Shown here piece after piece: positions 32,941-42,443 of a DNA stretch of 64,000 nt; the first letter of the stretch is position 1; the number at the start of each line of letters is the position of its first letter. The translations under genes and the position numbers were made by a program. Origin of the DNA: Pedobacter caeni (lineage in GTDB: Bacteria > Bacteroidota > Bacteroidia > Sphingobacteriales > Sphingobacteriaceae); the NCBI RefSeq assembly GCF_900129215.1, contig NZ_FQUQ01000004.1, positions 186,001 through 250,000 on the forward strand. Direction: 5' to 3'. The notes under the pieces are model-generated. The model made no database searches. It was given only the letters and a program-made list of their open reading frames with translations, and was not told the origin of the DNA.

Positions 32941-34839
32941 TTACACATTTATACACTGATAGTTTACATTAGTACTTACATAGTCAGGAATAATTTCCTG
33001 CATTTTCCTGACGATTTGCCGGTCATCATTCAGCTGGATCAAAACCAGAAGTTCGTTAATGACTTGTGCAATATACTCGTAAGGATAATCGATGACCGCC
33101 GATATCTTGATCTTTTCATGATATGTCGGAATCACTGTTTCAGTTTTATTTAACAACTCTTCATATAATTTCTCTCCTGGTCTAAGTCCAATAAACCGAA
33201 TTTTTATATCCGAATAAGGCAAAAATCCAGCTAGTTTTATCATGTTTATCGCCAAATTCAAAATTTTAATTGGTTTACCCATATCGAAAACAAAAATTTC
33301 CCCTCCATTTCCCATAACAGATGCTTCCAACACCAGTTGTACCGCTTCAGGAATCGTCATAAAATACCGGGTCACATCCGGATCTGTCACCGTAACCGGT
33401 CCTCCCATTTCTATCTGGGCCCGGAATCGAGGAACAACTGACCCATTTGACCCCAAAACATTCCCAAACCTGGTGGTAATGAACCTGGTTTTAAACAAGC
33501 GTTCCCGCTCATAATTCTGCAGGGATTGAATGTACATTTCTGCAATTCTCTTTGAAGCCCCCATCACATTCGTTGGCTTAACGGCTTTATCTGTAGAAAT
33601 CATAATGAATTTTTCAACCTGATATTCCACAGCAAGATCTGCCAGGTTTTTCGTTCCCATTACATTGGTCAGAATCGCTTCCGAAGGATTATGCTCCATC
33701 ATAGGTACATGTTTCAGCGCTGCCGCATGAAAAATGATCTCCGGCCTGCAGGTATCAAACATGTTTTTCAGCCGGCCATAATTCTGGATATTTATGATCA
33801 TAAATTTACAGGTACTATCGGGGAAATTATCTTCAATTTCCAACTGCATTTCGTGAAGCGGACTCTCTGCCTGGTCACATAAAATCAGCAGGTCCGGATT
33901 GCATTTTAAAACCTGACGAATAATTTCAGAACCAATAGATCCCGCAGCTCCGGTAACCAGAACTCTTTTGCCGCAAAGCCCTGCGATAATATGTTCACAA
34001 TCCATATGAATAGGCTCCCGTTGCAACAGATCCTCGATCTTCAGATCCGGAAGCTGACTGAGCTTTAACCTTCCTTTTAACCAGTGGTTGGAAGCGGGAA
34101 CAGAAATCACCCTTATCCCACATTCCATACATTTTTCTATCGCCTGTTTCCTCCCTTCAATATCCTTGCAATCCTCCATTACAATCATTTTCTCTACACC
34201 ATGTTTTTTCTTTAGTCCGGAAATGGCAGAGGATCCATACACTTTTTTTTGCTCCAGGTGTTTATGCATCCTGTCCGGATGATCATCCACAAAACCAAGC
34301 AGCTCAAAATTCTTTTCGCTGGCTGCATCAAGACCGTGCTTAATCAACAGGGAAGCCCGGTCGGCTCCATAGATCAACAAAACTTCTTTAGTCACCAGCT
34401 GAAGGTCTTTCAGGTAATGAAAGAGTTGCTTAACGATGATTCTAAGGGCAATAAGAAGAGAGGCAGAAATGAAAAAATTGATGATCAGCATCGAAAGAAA
34501 CCACTGGCTATCAAAACCGAATTGAGGTTTTGCAAATGAATAAATCATCAGCACCAATAAACCACTCGTCAGGAGTTCCGCTTTAAATACCCGAAAAATA
34601 TCTTCAATACTGGAATATCTGATCATGCCGGTATGAATCTTCATCGAGACAAAGACCAGGATAGAAATCAGATGATATAAAACCAGATATAACAGTACAT
34701 CACGGTTAAATACAGCCTGATAGTCGCCCTGCTCCAAAATAATCAGGGATACCACAAAGGAAAACCCTACGATAAACTGGTCAATTAACAGAATAATCCA
34801 CCTGGAATATACCTTTTCGCAAAATAGAATCTTTTTCAT
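32941..34839 (-). CDS. membrane-bound nucleotide-sugar 4,6-dehydratase (CapD/FlaA1/WbpM type)
   Basis: A 632-residue protein of the long CapD/WbpM class. About four N-terminal membrane helices (12-135) are followed by a CoA-binding-like Rossmann region (about 150-250) and the catalytic SDR domain, with cofactor loop TGAAGSIG at 296-303. The active region reads ISTDKAVKPTNVMGASKR, where Met-xxx-Lys replaces Tyr-xxx-Lys as in WbpM/FlaA1. It should make a UDP-4-keto-6-deoxy-HexNAc, the precursor of bacillosamine, QuiNAc or FucNAc-type sugars, which the DegT aminotransferases of this cluster can aminate. Last gene of the second exopolysaccharide unit. Confidence 0.92.
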   Translation of the reverse strand: MKKILFCEKVYSRWIILLIDQFIVGFSFVVSLIILEQGDYQAVFNRDVLLYLVLYHLISILVFVSMKIHTGMIRYSSIEDIFRVFKAELLTSGLLVLMIYSFAKPQFGFDSQWFLSMLIINFFISASLLIALRIIVKQLFHYLKDLQLVTKEVLLIYGADRASLLIKHGLDAASEKNFELLGFVDDHPDRMHKHLEQKKVYGSSAISGLKKKHGVEKMIVMEDCKDIEGRKQAIEKCMECGIRVISVPASNHWLKGRLKLSQLPDLKIEDLLQREPIHMDCEHIIAGLCGKRVLVTGAAGSIGSEIIRQVLKCNPDLLILCDQAESPLHEMQLEIEDNFPDSTCKFMIINIQNYGRLKNMFDTCRPEIIFHAAALKHVPMMEHNPSEAILTNVMGTKNLADLAVEYQVEKFIMISTDKAVKPTNVMGASKRIAEMYIQSLQNYERERLFKTRFITTRFGNVLGSNGSVVPRFRAQIEMGGPVTVTDPDVTRYFMTIPEAVQLVLEASVMGNGGEIFVFDMGKPIKILNLAINMIKLAGFLPYSDIKIRFIGLRPGEKLYEELLNKTETVIPTYHEKIKISAVIDYPYEYIAQVINELLVLIQLNDDRQIVRKMQEIIPDYVSTNVNYQCINV

Positions 34840-34871
34840 CAGTTTTGTTTGTTAGTGGTAATGAATTTACC

Positions 34872-36413
34872 TTACACTTTATGTGCGCATAAACGATAGA
34901 GCGGAAAAAAATCCACCCCGTTTTGAGGCCCCACTTCCTGCTGAAGTAATAAAGAGGCATAAATCTGCGGATCGGCTACAAAGCGCCAACTTTGATAATT
35001 TAAGGTCAGACTGGAAAAATTTGTCTTCCAGAGGAACAAAGAATCCTCCTTAAAACCTAATCCACCGCCCAGATTATAATATTTTACGCCTAATTCACGC
35101 GCACGGATTGTGATCTCTTCGGTTAATAATTTTGCAGGGGAATCAGCCAGATAATCGGTTTTGGTCCCTAATAAATGTGCCTGCATAATTCCATTGGTAT
35201 GGACTACAATCGCTCCGCAAACCGGATAATCATCCTTGTCATAGACAAAGTATAACCTGGCATCAAATTCATCCGTATGAAGCAATATCTTAAAATAGTT
35301 TTCATCAAAATAATACGTTTCTAAAGCATCAACACGCAGCATGGTTAGGGTATATATCGAGACAAATTCTTTGATGTCTTCATCCGTACCTGCTTCATTC
35401 ACATAATACCCTTTCTCCCTGAGCTTCCTGATCTTTCTCAGTACACCACCATGATAATTCAGCCGTTGCTCTTCAATAGATAGTCCTAGGTCAAAGACCA
35501 CGATCTTTCCATTATCGACCAGGCCTCCGAAATGTGCCATCAATCCGGACTGACCCAGAAAAGGATTTAACCTGGAAAATACAGTAACCACCTGCTCTTC
35601 TCTTAGAAAATCTAAAAAACAACGCTTAAAACGCCTGATAAAACCGGCACTTAAATCCTCAAATTCCTGATTTGACAACGGCCCGCTATATCCATAAACA
35701 GAGCTCATGTCATAATAAGAGGAATCCGGGATGCTCCTTTTCATCAATGGGATAGCAACAAAATCCTGGCCCTCCTCATATACAAACATGAGCGCTTTTC
35801 CACCGCTGTTATCCAATGAATGATACGTCCAGGAATGGTAAAAATCATATCTTAAGGCTCTTTTCATCAAGCTTCTCCATTTGTTTTCTTCTGCCAGGGT
35901 GATACTGTATTTATGAGCTCCTGCGGTAGTTTTAACCTCCTTCCGGCAGCATTCCATTTCAATGAACCGGCCATTACGCCCGGTTTCTGCAAAACCATTT
36001 TTTTTGTAAATATGGATCGCTCCCAAATTCTCACAATCCACATCCAGCTTCACTGTGTTTAACCCAAGACTATTAAAGGCATAATCCAGAATTAGTGTAC
36101 TTGCCTCAGTTCCAATTCCCTTCCCCCAACATTCCGGATCTCCAAGGAAAAGATGAAACTCGGCCGTTCCACCTGCAATATTGATCAGCTGAACATTCCC
36201 TACGTACTTTTCTGATGCCTTCAGACAAATTGCGAATCTTTTCTGATCCTTCCGCAGCAGGACTTCAGTTAACCATTTGGTTTCTATCTCCGGTGTAACA
36301 GGTTCCAATGGCCTGAAAGGGGTAAATTTCCAGATCTCCGGATTATTGCGCCATTGGAACGAGGTCATAGCATCAGCTATAACCAGAGGTCTTAAAAAGA
36401 TGGATGATTTCAT
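34872..36413 (-). CDS. GNAT acetyltransferase fused to a FemAB-like domain
   Basis: A 513-residue two-domain protein. Residues 1-155 are a GNAT N-acyltransferase (GDPECWGKGIGTEASTLILDYAF, then NLGAIHIYKKNGFAETG). Residues 165-513 are a FemAB/BioF2-like acyltransferase region (NYHGGVLRKIRKLREKGYY, LLTEEITIRARELGVKYYNLGGGLG). That half is clearly related to the stand-alone protein at 38274 (both contain YGY(S/A)GP, LGGG and KEDSLF). Together they may acylate an amino sugar and then attach an aminoacyl or other group. It overlaps its upstream neighbour by 4 bp. Confidence 0.82.
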   Translation of the reverse strand: MKSSIFLRPLVIADAMTSFQWRNNPEIWKFTPFRPLEPVTPEIETKWLTEVLLRKDQKRFAICLKASEKYVGNVQLINIAGGTAEFHLFLGDPECWGKGIGTEASTLILDYAFNSLGLNTVKLDVDCENLGAIHIYKKNGFAETGRNGRFIEMECCRKEVKTTAGAHKYSITLAEENKWRSLMKRALRYDFYHSWTYHSLDNSGGKALMFVYEEGQDFVAIPLMKRSIPDSSYYDMSSVYGYSGPLSNQEFEDLSAGFIRRFKRCFLDFLREEQVVTVFSRLNPFLGQSGLMAHFGGLVDNGKIVVFDLGLSIEEQRLNYHGGVLRKIRKLREKGYYVNEAGTDEDIKEFVSIYTLTMLRVDALETYYFDENYFKILLHTDEFDARLYFVYDKDDYPVCGAIVVHTNGIMQAHLLGTKTDYLADSPAKLLTEEITIRARELGVKYYNLGGGLGFKEDSLFLWKTNFSSLTLNYQSWRFVADPQIYASLLLQQEVGPQNGVDFFPLYRLCAHKV

Positions 36414-37360
36414 AACGAAGTTTTTAATATGTTTAACATACGCTTCATATCCGCATGGGTATAACGGTGGTCTATGGGTAAAGCGATCAGGTGACTCGTG
36501 AGGTAATGTTCATACATCATTTTGGTGGTCCATTCCAGAACATTCGGCCAATATGAAGCAACATATATGCGTTTATCCAGTAATTTTTTTTTCAGGCTCA
36601 GAGAAGAAGTCAACAGCGGATATACCATTGGTCCATTGATCACTGAGGCATCAAAACGATAATCATTATGGGCTTCCAGAAAATCATGGAGATACATAAA
36701 ATTGGAATTCCTCCTGTATCTGCAGGTTTTGTAATCTATGCCCGACAAAATTTTCTGAGATAATGCGGACATCCTTCTTACGGGATTATTCGACAGCTGA
36801 ACATTGTTATTGATAAAATCTTCGTACCCCGTTTCTATGCCCAGGTCAATGCTTTTGATCAGATGAGAAAACCGTTCAAAAGAAACATCCTGTTCCAGCT
36901 TCAACCTCTGCGGACTATTGATTTGGAGATAGGCCCCATCCGGAACACCAAAAAATTTCCGGCAGGAATAGAAAGTATCTATTCCTTCCTGTGGCGCAGA
37001 AAAAAAAGCCTGGGAATTATCTATAATCAGATTTTGAAAGAGCCGGCTCAGCCGGACTACCGTTTCCTGTTTCAAACCAAAATAATTGGTATACAGTAAA
37101 CATTCATCAGGCCCAACCTCAAAATCCAGAACCGGATCCATCTGCTCATCTATGGTATAGTACTGAAAGGCAATCCCCAGCCTTTTCAGGGGCTCCAGCA
37201 TGACTTCACAGGTATAATAAGGGACATGAACCAACCTGTACCGATTTACCCTTAAAAGGTATTCGAACGCATTTCTGCCGGTATTTAATTTTAGCAGAGA
37301 AGGATAAAACTCCTCCCCTCTGGATAGTTGCAACTCCAAATATCCTCCAAGTGATCTCAT
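36410..37360 (-). CDS. DegT/DnrJ-like PLP-fold protein
   Basis: A 316-residue protein starting at the ATG at 37360 (MRSLGGYLELQL); the open frame above it overlaps the dioxygenase gene. It keeps the outline of a type I PLP aminotransferase: LNTGRNAFEYLL near the phosphate-binding site, IIDNSQAF in place of the usual DAAH, and SCRKFFGVPDGAYL with a Lys where the PLP lysine is expected. It lacks the full length of standard DegT proteins (about 370-410). It could be a sugar aminotransferase of a divergent group or a non-catalytic relative. It is encoded between the FemAB-like fusion and the dioxygenase. Confidence 0.6.
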   Translation of the reverse strand: MRSLGGYLELQLSRGEEFYPSLLKLNTGRNAFEYLLRVNRYRLVHVPYYTCEVMLEPLKRLGIAFQYYTIDEQMDPVLDFEVGPDECLLYTNYFGLKQETVVRLSRLFQNLIIDNSQAFFSAPQEGIDTFYSCRKFFGVPDGAYLQINSPQRLKLEQDVSFERFSHLIKSIDLGIETGYEDFINNNVQLSNNPVRRMSALSQKILSGIDYKTCRYRRNSNFMYLHDFLEAHNDYRFDASVINGPMVYPLLTSSLSLKKKLLDKRIYVASYWPNVLEWTTKMMYEHYLTSHLIALPIDHRYTHADMKRMLNILKTSL

Positions 37361-37382
37361 ATGATCTGATTTGATTTGTGAT

Positions 37383-38186
37383 TTACTCCTGACCTCTCTG
37401 ATACATCCGCTTATGAACTGGTTGATAGTATTCCTCAAAATCAGCAGGAACCCTTGAATTGTAACCAATTACTTGTTTCAGATCTTCAGTCAGGCTTTCT
37501 CCAAAAGCATAGCCCAGAAACCTTGGGTAATCCATCTGCTGCTTCATAAAGGGTTTGGTAAAGGCCATTGTCAGTGCCCTTCTGGGTTCATCTGTATTGT
37601 TTTTTCCTGCTGCATGCCATAAATTGGCATCGAACAAAATGATGCTCCCTTTCTTCGCGAGGGCCCGGTCTGCATGCGCATAAAAATAATCCGCTTCTGG
37701 TTTTTCATCCTGCTGATGTGAGCCCGAAAGAAAATAGGTCGCTCCGTTTTCCAGGGTAAAATCATCCAGAATCACCATCATCTGAATCATCAGTTTAAAA
37801 GAACCGGTAAACGTCCGGATATCTCTGTGAACATTCTGGACGTAAGCCTGACTATTTTTCAAATTGATCACTGCTCCTAAAGAGTTGAGGATATACTGAC
37901 CGTTCAGAAAGTGTCTGATCTGCGGATCTCCGTATTTCTGTTCCAGGAATTTCAAAGAAAACAGTTCCTTTTCTACCAGATGATGAAGTGTACCATCCAT
38001 ACTTTCGGCAATTCCGTTATTCAGCTGTATCTTCCTCCTGTATTCGTAAGCCGGCTGAAGCGATTGCTTAATGTCCTCCACAAACTGAGGATCCAAAGCA
38101 TTTTCATAAACAATCCAGCCGTATTTCCAGATCACTTCATCAAACAGGCCCAGATCATTCAGCGCATAATCTAATCTATTTTCCAT
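37383..38186 (-). CDS. PhyH-family Fe(II)/2-oxoglutarate dioxygenase
   Basis: A 267-residue protein of the phytanoyl-CoA dioxygenase superfamily. The iron site is HRD (NVHRDIRTFTG, about residues 119-121) with the distal His in LWHAAG, and an Arg further on (EPRRALTM) would bind 2-oxoglutarate. It probably hydroxylates a precursor or an acyl or amino acid substituent of the polysaccharide. Its ATG is fused to the 72-bp intergenic repeat element at 38184-38255. Confidence 0.85.
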   Translation of the reverse strand: MENRLDYALNDLGLFDEVIWKYGWIVYENALDPQFVEDIKQSLQPAYEYRRKIQLNNGIAESMDGTLHHLVEKELFSLKFLEQKYGDPQIRHFLNGQYILNSLGAVINLKNSQAYVQNVHRDIRTFTGSFKLMIQMMVILDDFTLENGATYFLSGSHQQDEKPEADYFYAHADRALAKKGSIILFDANLWHAAGKNNTDEPRRALTMAFTKPFMKQQMDYPRFLGYAFGESLTEDLKQVIGYNSRVPADFEEYYQPVHKRMYQRGQE

Positions 38187-38255
38187 CAGAATATATTTGT
38201 TTTTATCGATTTACAATGATTGACAAGCTCAGTTTACCGCTGATGAAGCGATCAT
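38184..38255 (-). repeat. third copy of the start-codon-linked intergenic element
   Basis: CATCAGAATATATTTG plus T-rich sequence to ATCGA, then a spacer, then TGATGAAGCGATCAT. It resembles the pair at 18371-18551 and again ends at the ATG of a downstream gene. It fills most of the 87-bp gap between the FemAB-like and dioxygenase genes, although the two loci are 20 kb apart and functionally unrelated. Confidence 0.55.
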
Positions 38256-38273
38256 ATCCAGCCGGACAAATAC

Positions 38274-39299
38274 TTACTGTCTGTAAGCCGGAAAGAAAGC
38301 AGAATCAGGATTGATTCCCGCTCCTCGCAGAAGTACGAGCTCCTGGTACACCTGCTGGTCATTGATGTAACACCAGATCCGGTCGCTGACCTGTAAATCT
38401 GAAAAATGACGTTTGAACATGAACAGCGAATCTTCTTTTCCTCCTACACCACCACCGAGATGAAAGATCTTTTTCCCCAGTCGCCGGCCAATCATACTGA
38501 TCTCGTCGGTAAGTAATTTGCTGGGAGATTGCTTAAGATACTTTTCGGATGTCGCAGATAAATGGTTCCTCACCACATGCTCAGAAATGAGGACCAGTGC
38601 GCCACAGATCAGCTCCGTACCATCATAAATCAAAACCAACCGGTTCTCAAATTCCTCCTGATTCAGGAGGCCGGTAAAATAGGCTTCATCAAAGTAATAA
38701 CTCTGATGCGCATTCAGGCGGTCCATATTTTTATGGTACATTTCCGTAAACAGGCTGATGTCTTCCCGGCTGTGGGTATCTTTGATCGTATAATTGCTTT
38801 CCCGGAGTTTCTTTACCTGTCTTTTTAACCGCTTCTCATATCTCGACCTTTGTTCTTCAACAGAGATTGATAGATCCATATAAATGGTACTTCCATTCGG
38901 AAAAATCCCTCCGATATTTTCAAGCACATATTGTTGATTTAAAAAGGGATACAATCGGGTGAAGGCACTGACAAAACGTTCTTCCGTCAAAAACCGGCAA
39001 AATTCATCTTTAAAATGCTTTAAGGAGTTTTCCGTAATTCCGGCAAAATCAAGATCCGACACCGGCCCTGCATAACCATAAACGGAAGTCAGGTCATAAA
39101 ATGAAGAATTGGCAATACTTCTTTTAATCATGGGGAAGGCGATAAAAAAACCAGCTTCTTCATACACAAAAAGAAGGGGCTCTCCCAGCTTATTCAACGA
39201 ATGGTAATACCAGGTATGGTAAACTTCATAATCGCGGGAACGCCTGATATAAACATCCCACTGCTCCTTTTCCCGGACAATAAAACTTTGGTATAGCAT
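38274..39299 (-). CDS. FemAB-like acyltransferase (peptidoglycan-bridge/BioF2 type)
   Basis: A 341-residue single-domain protein with a GNAT-like double fold. It aligns with the C-terminal half of the fused protein at 34872: DLTSVYGYAGPVSD, LKRQVKKLRESNY, LLTDEISMIGRRLG and HLGGGVGGKEDSLFMF. FemAB proteins use aminoacyl-tRNA to add amino acids to peptidoglycan; the related Acetyltransf_6 proteins in capsule clusters are thought to transfer acyl groups to sugars. The start at 39299 is chosen because it begins the conserved part; an ATG slightly upstream is out of frame. Confidence 0.8.
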   Translation of the reverse strand: MLYQSFIVREKEQWDVYIRRSRDYEVYHTWYYHSLNKLGEPLLFVYEEAGFFIAFPMIKRSIANSSFYDLTSVYGYAGPVSDLDFAGITENSLKHFKDEFCRFLTEERFVSAFTRLYPFLNQQYVLENIGGIFPNGSTIYMDLSISVEEQRSRYEKRLKRQVKKLRESNYTIKDTHSREDISLFTEMYHKNMDRLNAHQSYYFDEAYFTGLLNQEEFENRLVLIYDGTELICGALVLISEHVVRNHLSATSEKYLKQSPSKLLTDEISMIGRRLGKKIFHLGGGVGGKEDSLFMFKRHFSDLQVSDRIWCYINDQQVYQELVLLRGAGINPDSAFFPAYRQ

Positions 39300-39312
39300 A
39301 CATTTTCATCAG

Positions 39313-40455
39313 TTAGTATGTTCCCTCAAGAACACGGATCATGGTTTCATTTACCTTATTGACATCAAACTTTTCAGTCGCATATTTCCTCCCATTGGCG
39401 CCAAAGCGGGCAATATCGTCGGTATGTCTGATGTAATATTCCATTTTGGAAGCCAGTTGCCTGGCATCTTTCACCGGAACCAGAAATCCGTTTGCTTTCC
39501 TCAGCAGCGGATTAATCGTTTCCCGGCAGCCTACAGAGTTGCAGGTAATCAATGCCCGGCCCATCGCCATTCCCTCCAGGAGGCACCTTGGGACCCCTTC
39601 CCCATAATAGGAAGGCAGCACCACAACTGAGGATTGCCTGATGTAAGGCCGTACATCCTCCAGTAAACCCAGGTATTGAATCGTGCCATCAGACCTGATC
39701 TTTGCGTACAAATCATCGCTTATCGCGTCAATATTGTCATCGTAAGGCCCGATCAGTTTAAATTCAACCTCTGGAAACTTCGCTTTAATGAGTTTTGCAG
39801 CCTCATAATACTCCTTAATTCCTTTTGCATTGATGAGGCGGGCAATCATTAAAAAACTGATTTGCTGTACATTTGGCGGAGAGTATTCATAGCTGGATAA
39901 ATCCACACCTGAACCGTTAACCACCGCAAATTTGTTCCTTTTTGTGAGGACATGTTCCCGGATCAGCAGCTCATAATCGTCCTGGTTCTGAAAGATGATG
40001 TGTAACCTCTTACTGGCCCTCAAACTAAGCTTAAGCAATATTCTTGTTATTTTTTGCACCCAGGTTCTGGGGCCTGTATCCAGAAAATTATAGCCCAGTC
40101 CGGTTAACATTGGCGTGATGCGCTGCACCCGGCAATACTTCGCCACAAAAGAACCGTAGATGACAGGTTTAAACGTGTAAGGAAAGAATACATCTGGTTT
40201 AACCGCTCTGATGACCTTGTGCAAAGCAACAAGGTATTTCAAATCTGAACCAATGGAAACATTACTTGGGTTGAGTTCATTCTCGTATATTTTCACGCCC
40301 ATTTCCTTTAGCCGCATGCTGATGGATTCCTGGTCGATCTTTGGGCTGAACACCATTACCTCATGTTTTTCTATCAATGCCTCCATCAATTTTCCTCTGA
40401 AATCCAGCAAAGAGCGTGGAGAATCACAGGAGATCAATATTTTCTTCCTATCCAT
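39313..40455 (-). CDS. glycosyltransferase family 4
   Basis: A 380-residue GT-B enzyme starting at MDRKKILISC (40455), which follows an AGGAAG ribosome-binding-like sequence; a longer start at 40485 adds ten residues. The donor domain has VNGSGVDLSSYE, LIGPYDDN and the E-x7-E-type loop YYGEGVPRCLLEGMAMGRALI. It likely adds one residue of the repeat unit on the cytoplasmic face. First gene of the second exopolysaccharide unit; its upstream gap of 149 bp to the pectate lyase stop contains that gene's terminator. Confidence 0.9.
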   Translation of the reverse strand: MDRKKILISCDSPRSLLDFRGKLMEALIEKHEVMVFSPKIDQESISMRLKEMGVKIYENELNPSNVSIGSDLKYLVALHKVIRAVKPDVFFPYTFKPVIYGSFVAKYCRVQRITPMLTGLGYNFLDTGPRTWVQKITRILLKLSLRASKRLHIIFQNQDDYELLIREHVLTKRNKFAVVNGSGVDLSSYEYSPPNVQQISFLMIARLINAKGIKEYYEAAKLIKAKFPEVEFKLIGPYDDNIDAISDDLYAKIRSDGTIQYLGLLEDVRPYIRQSSVVVLPSYYGEGVPRCLLEGMAMGRALITCNSVGCRETINPLLRKANGFLVPVKDARQLASKMEYYIRHTDDIARFGANGRKYATEKFDVNKVNETMIRVLEGTY

Positions 40456-40522
40456 TACCATCTTCCTATATTTTATGAGTATCATCAGTTTAAGAGCGGC
40501 AAAAACTTACGGGTATATATTT

Positions 40523-40560
40523 AAGGGGCGACCCGATAAAGATTTATCAGATCACCCCTT
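40523..40560 (-). terminator. terminator of the pectate lyase gene
   Basis: On the - strand AAGGGGTGATCTGATAAA pairs with TTTATCGGGTCGCCCCTT through a stem of 18 pairs including G-U pairs, with a two-base loop. Since the wobble pairs only form in - strand RNA, it probably acts on that strand. A T-rich stretch follows, without a pure T run. Confidence 0.6.
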
Positions 40561-40604
40561 CAATATTAAAATCACCGTTTCCGGATTAGAAACGATTAAA
40601 AAAA

Positions 40605-42002
40605 TTAGCGTGCCAATGTTGCCCCTGCTCCGGCAGATACCACTGCAGGAACATTTGCCGCAGCGATCAATACAGATTTGTATTCATAAGCTGGTGTCCA
40701 TGTAGATGAAGCCGTAGAGATTCTATTGGCCTTACTATTGGCATAAATATTGGTTTCAGCTCCACTTACATAACCAGGTTTGGCATTGTATTCCGTAAAA
40801 ATAGGAATCGCCTGGTTTTCAAAATAGTTATTATCAGTCCTGACTGTAGCCCCCATCGTTACCCCGATTCCATAACCACTGCCATTTTGCAGGTAATTAT
40901 TAAAAACGTGGATATAGCCGAACCTGGTACTTGGCTGACGTTCAGAAACATTATAAAAATAATTGTTGTTTACTGTTACACGAAGGTGACCGATATCATC
41001 GGTATTTTCATCACCAAAACCGATCAGCATCGGAATATGACTGTCGTGCAGCCTGTTCCAGGATAGCGTCACATAATCTGCTCTTTTACCTACATCCAGC
41101 AATCCATCATAATAATCCCATCCATGGGTCCTGTCGGACGACAAATCACAGTGGTCAATCCAGATGTGATGCGCTCCTTCTTTAATGATGATGTTAGAAT
41201 AAGTCACCACATTTCTGATGGTCATGTTCTGAACAATCACATTGTTGCTGCCATAGATCATCAGACCTACACCTTCCATACTGGATCCGGCTAATCCCTG
41301 AATGGTTTTATTGGATTTTACATTCAGGTATCCCGTACCTGTAATTTTTCCGGATACCAGGATGATGAGTGCTGAACTGGATTCCACTGCATTTTTTAAA
41401 GCAGATAAACTCGTTACGGTAACCGTTTGTCCACCAAGACCACCGGTAGTTTTACCATCCACCGATGCAAAGCCAATGGCTGCAGTACCGGAACCCGGTT
41501 TTTCCGGATTGGTTATTGGAGGTGTTACCGGAGGAGTAATTGCCGAATTGCCACTCCCATCAAGACTATAGGTATAAGTTCTTCCATTACTCCTTGGGTC
41601 TGTGTTATCTGAAGCCGAGAAGTACAAGCCTCCTGACCAATGACTAAAAAGGCCTTTTCCTTTATCTCTGATATCCGCATGCATCGCATGAGCCGGACCA
41701 AGTGCTTTTCCGTTTTCAAATACCTGAAGCGTAGAAACTGAAGGACTATTTCCGGAATCACTTGTTCCGGGAATGTTGATCACTTTGTAAGAAAACCCAC
41801 CATCACTTACTGCTGAACCAACGTTTATGGTTTTTATTCCGGTAATGATGCTTCCGTTACCGCGGGCAGCTTCAGTGAGGTCTGATTGGTTCTCAAAGGG
41901 TACCACATCCGAGCCTTTTTTACATTTACTAAAAGTTAATACAACCAGCAGTAGCAGAAGGCTCATGGGTAGTCGATTTGTTAAGTTGTTTTTTCTTTCC
42001 AT
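40605..42002 (-). CDS. pectate lyase-type lipoprotein (polysaccharide lyase family 1)
   Basis: A 465-residue exported protein: signal peptide and putative lipid-modified Cys27, with an unusual Lys before it (FSKC). After a Pro-rich linker (about 155-170) comes the parallel beta-helix. The PL1 motifs are IWIDHCDLS, DGLLDVGKRADYVTLSWN (calcium site) and RQPSTRFGYIHVFNN with R355 and R360. It would cleave alpha-1,4-galacturonan-like chains by beta-elimination. It sits inside an exopolysaccharide cluster and on the same strand, has its own 441-bp upstream region, and ends in a terminator, so it may be an EPS-trimming enzyme rather than a nutrient lyase. Confidence 0.85.
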   Translation of the reverse strand: MERKNNLTNRLPMSLLLLLVVLTFSKCKKGSDVVPFENQSDLTEAARGNGSIITGIKTINVGSAVSDGGFSYKVINIPGTSDSGNSPSVSTLQVFENGKALGPAHAMHADIRDKGKGLFSHWSGGLYFSASDNTDPRSNGRTYTYSLDGSGNSAITPPVTPPITNPEKPGSGTAAIGFASVDGKTTGGLGGQTVTVTSLSALKNAVESSSALIILVSGKITGTGYLNVKSNKTIQGLAGSSMEGVGLMIYGSNNVIVQNMTIRNVVTYSNIIIKEGAHHIWIDHCDLSSDRTHGWDYYDGLLDVGKRADYVTLSWNRLHDSHIPMLIGFGDENTDDIGHLRVTVNNNYFYNVSERQPSTRFGYIHVFNNYLQNGSGYGIGVTMGATVRTDNNYFENQAIPIFTEYNAKPGYVSGAETNIYANSKANRISTASSTWTPAYEYKSVLIAAANVPAVVSAGAGATLAR

Positions 42003-42443
42003 TTGTTATTTTTAAAAGTACACAATGGTAACGCGGAAAAGCACCACCTTATACGTTTTAAAAATTATGGAAAAGCACTGATTTTCAGTAAAGAAAGCCT
42101 CAAAAACAGACCTTTATAAAAAAGCCCGTTTGCAGGATTTTAGTTTTACTAATCAGATATCTACAATTAAAAAGCAGAATATTCTGCAAATTAATCAAAT
42201 GAAAATCAAGGTTAGAAGAAAAAGAAAGTGATTAATATACTTTCTGCCAGAAAATTTAATATTTATTGTAAAAAAATCAGATTAATTTATTTTACCGGAT
42301 AAACCGACAATAATCCTCCGGTACATTGGGCGTTAAACTGTAATTTTTTCGTCATAAAACCCAATCGAAATTCCTAAGCGGCTAAAAACTGTGTCAAAAA
42401 TTTGAAAATATCAATCTTTATTTGTATACTTTTATAAGATTTT
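42003..42443. other. 441-bp intergenic stretch upstream of pectate lyase gene
   Basis: A/T-rich region between the end of the epimerase gene and the start of the lyase gene (both - strand), so it should hold the lyase promoter and any terminator of the long exopolysaccharide operon. An inverted repeat TACCGGA (42293-42299) / TCCGGTA (42317-42323) with a 17-bp spacer could be an operator. No coding frame or clear terminator was found. Confidence 0.5.

Noticed and set aside
36480..36489. AAGCGATCAG similar to the distal end of the intergenic element
   Set aside because: It is within a coding gene and lacks the CATCAG-TATATTTG partner sequence.
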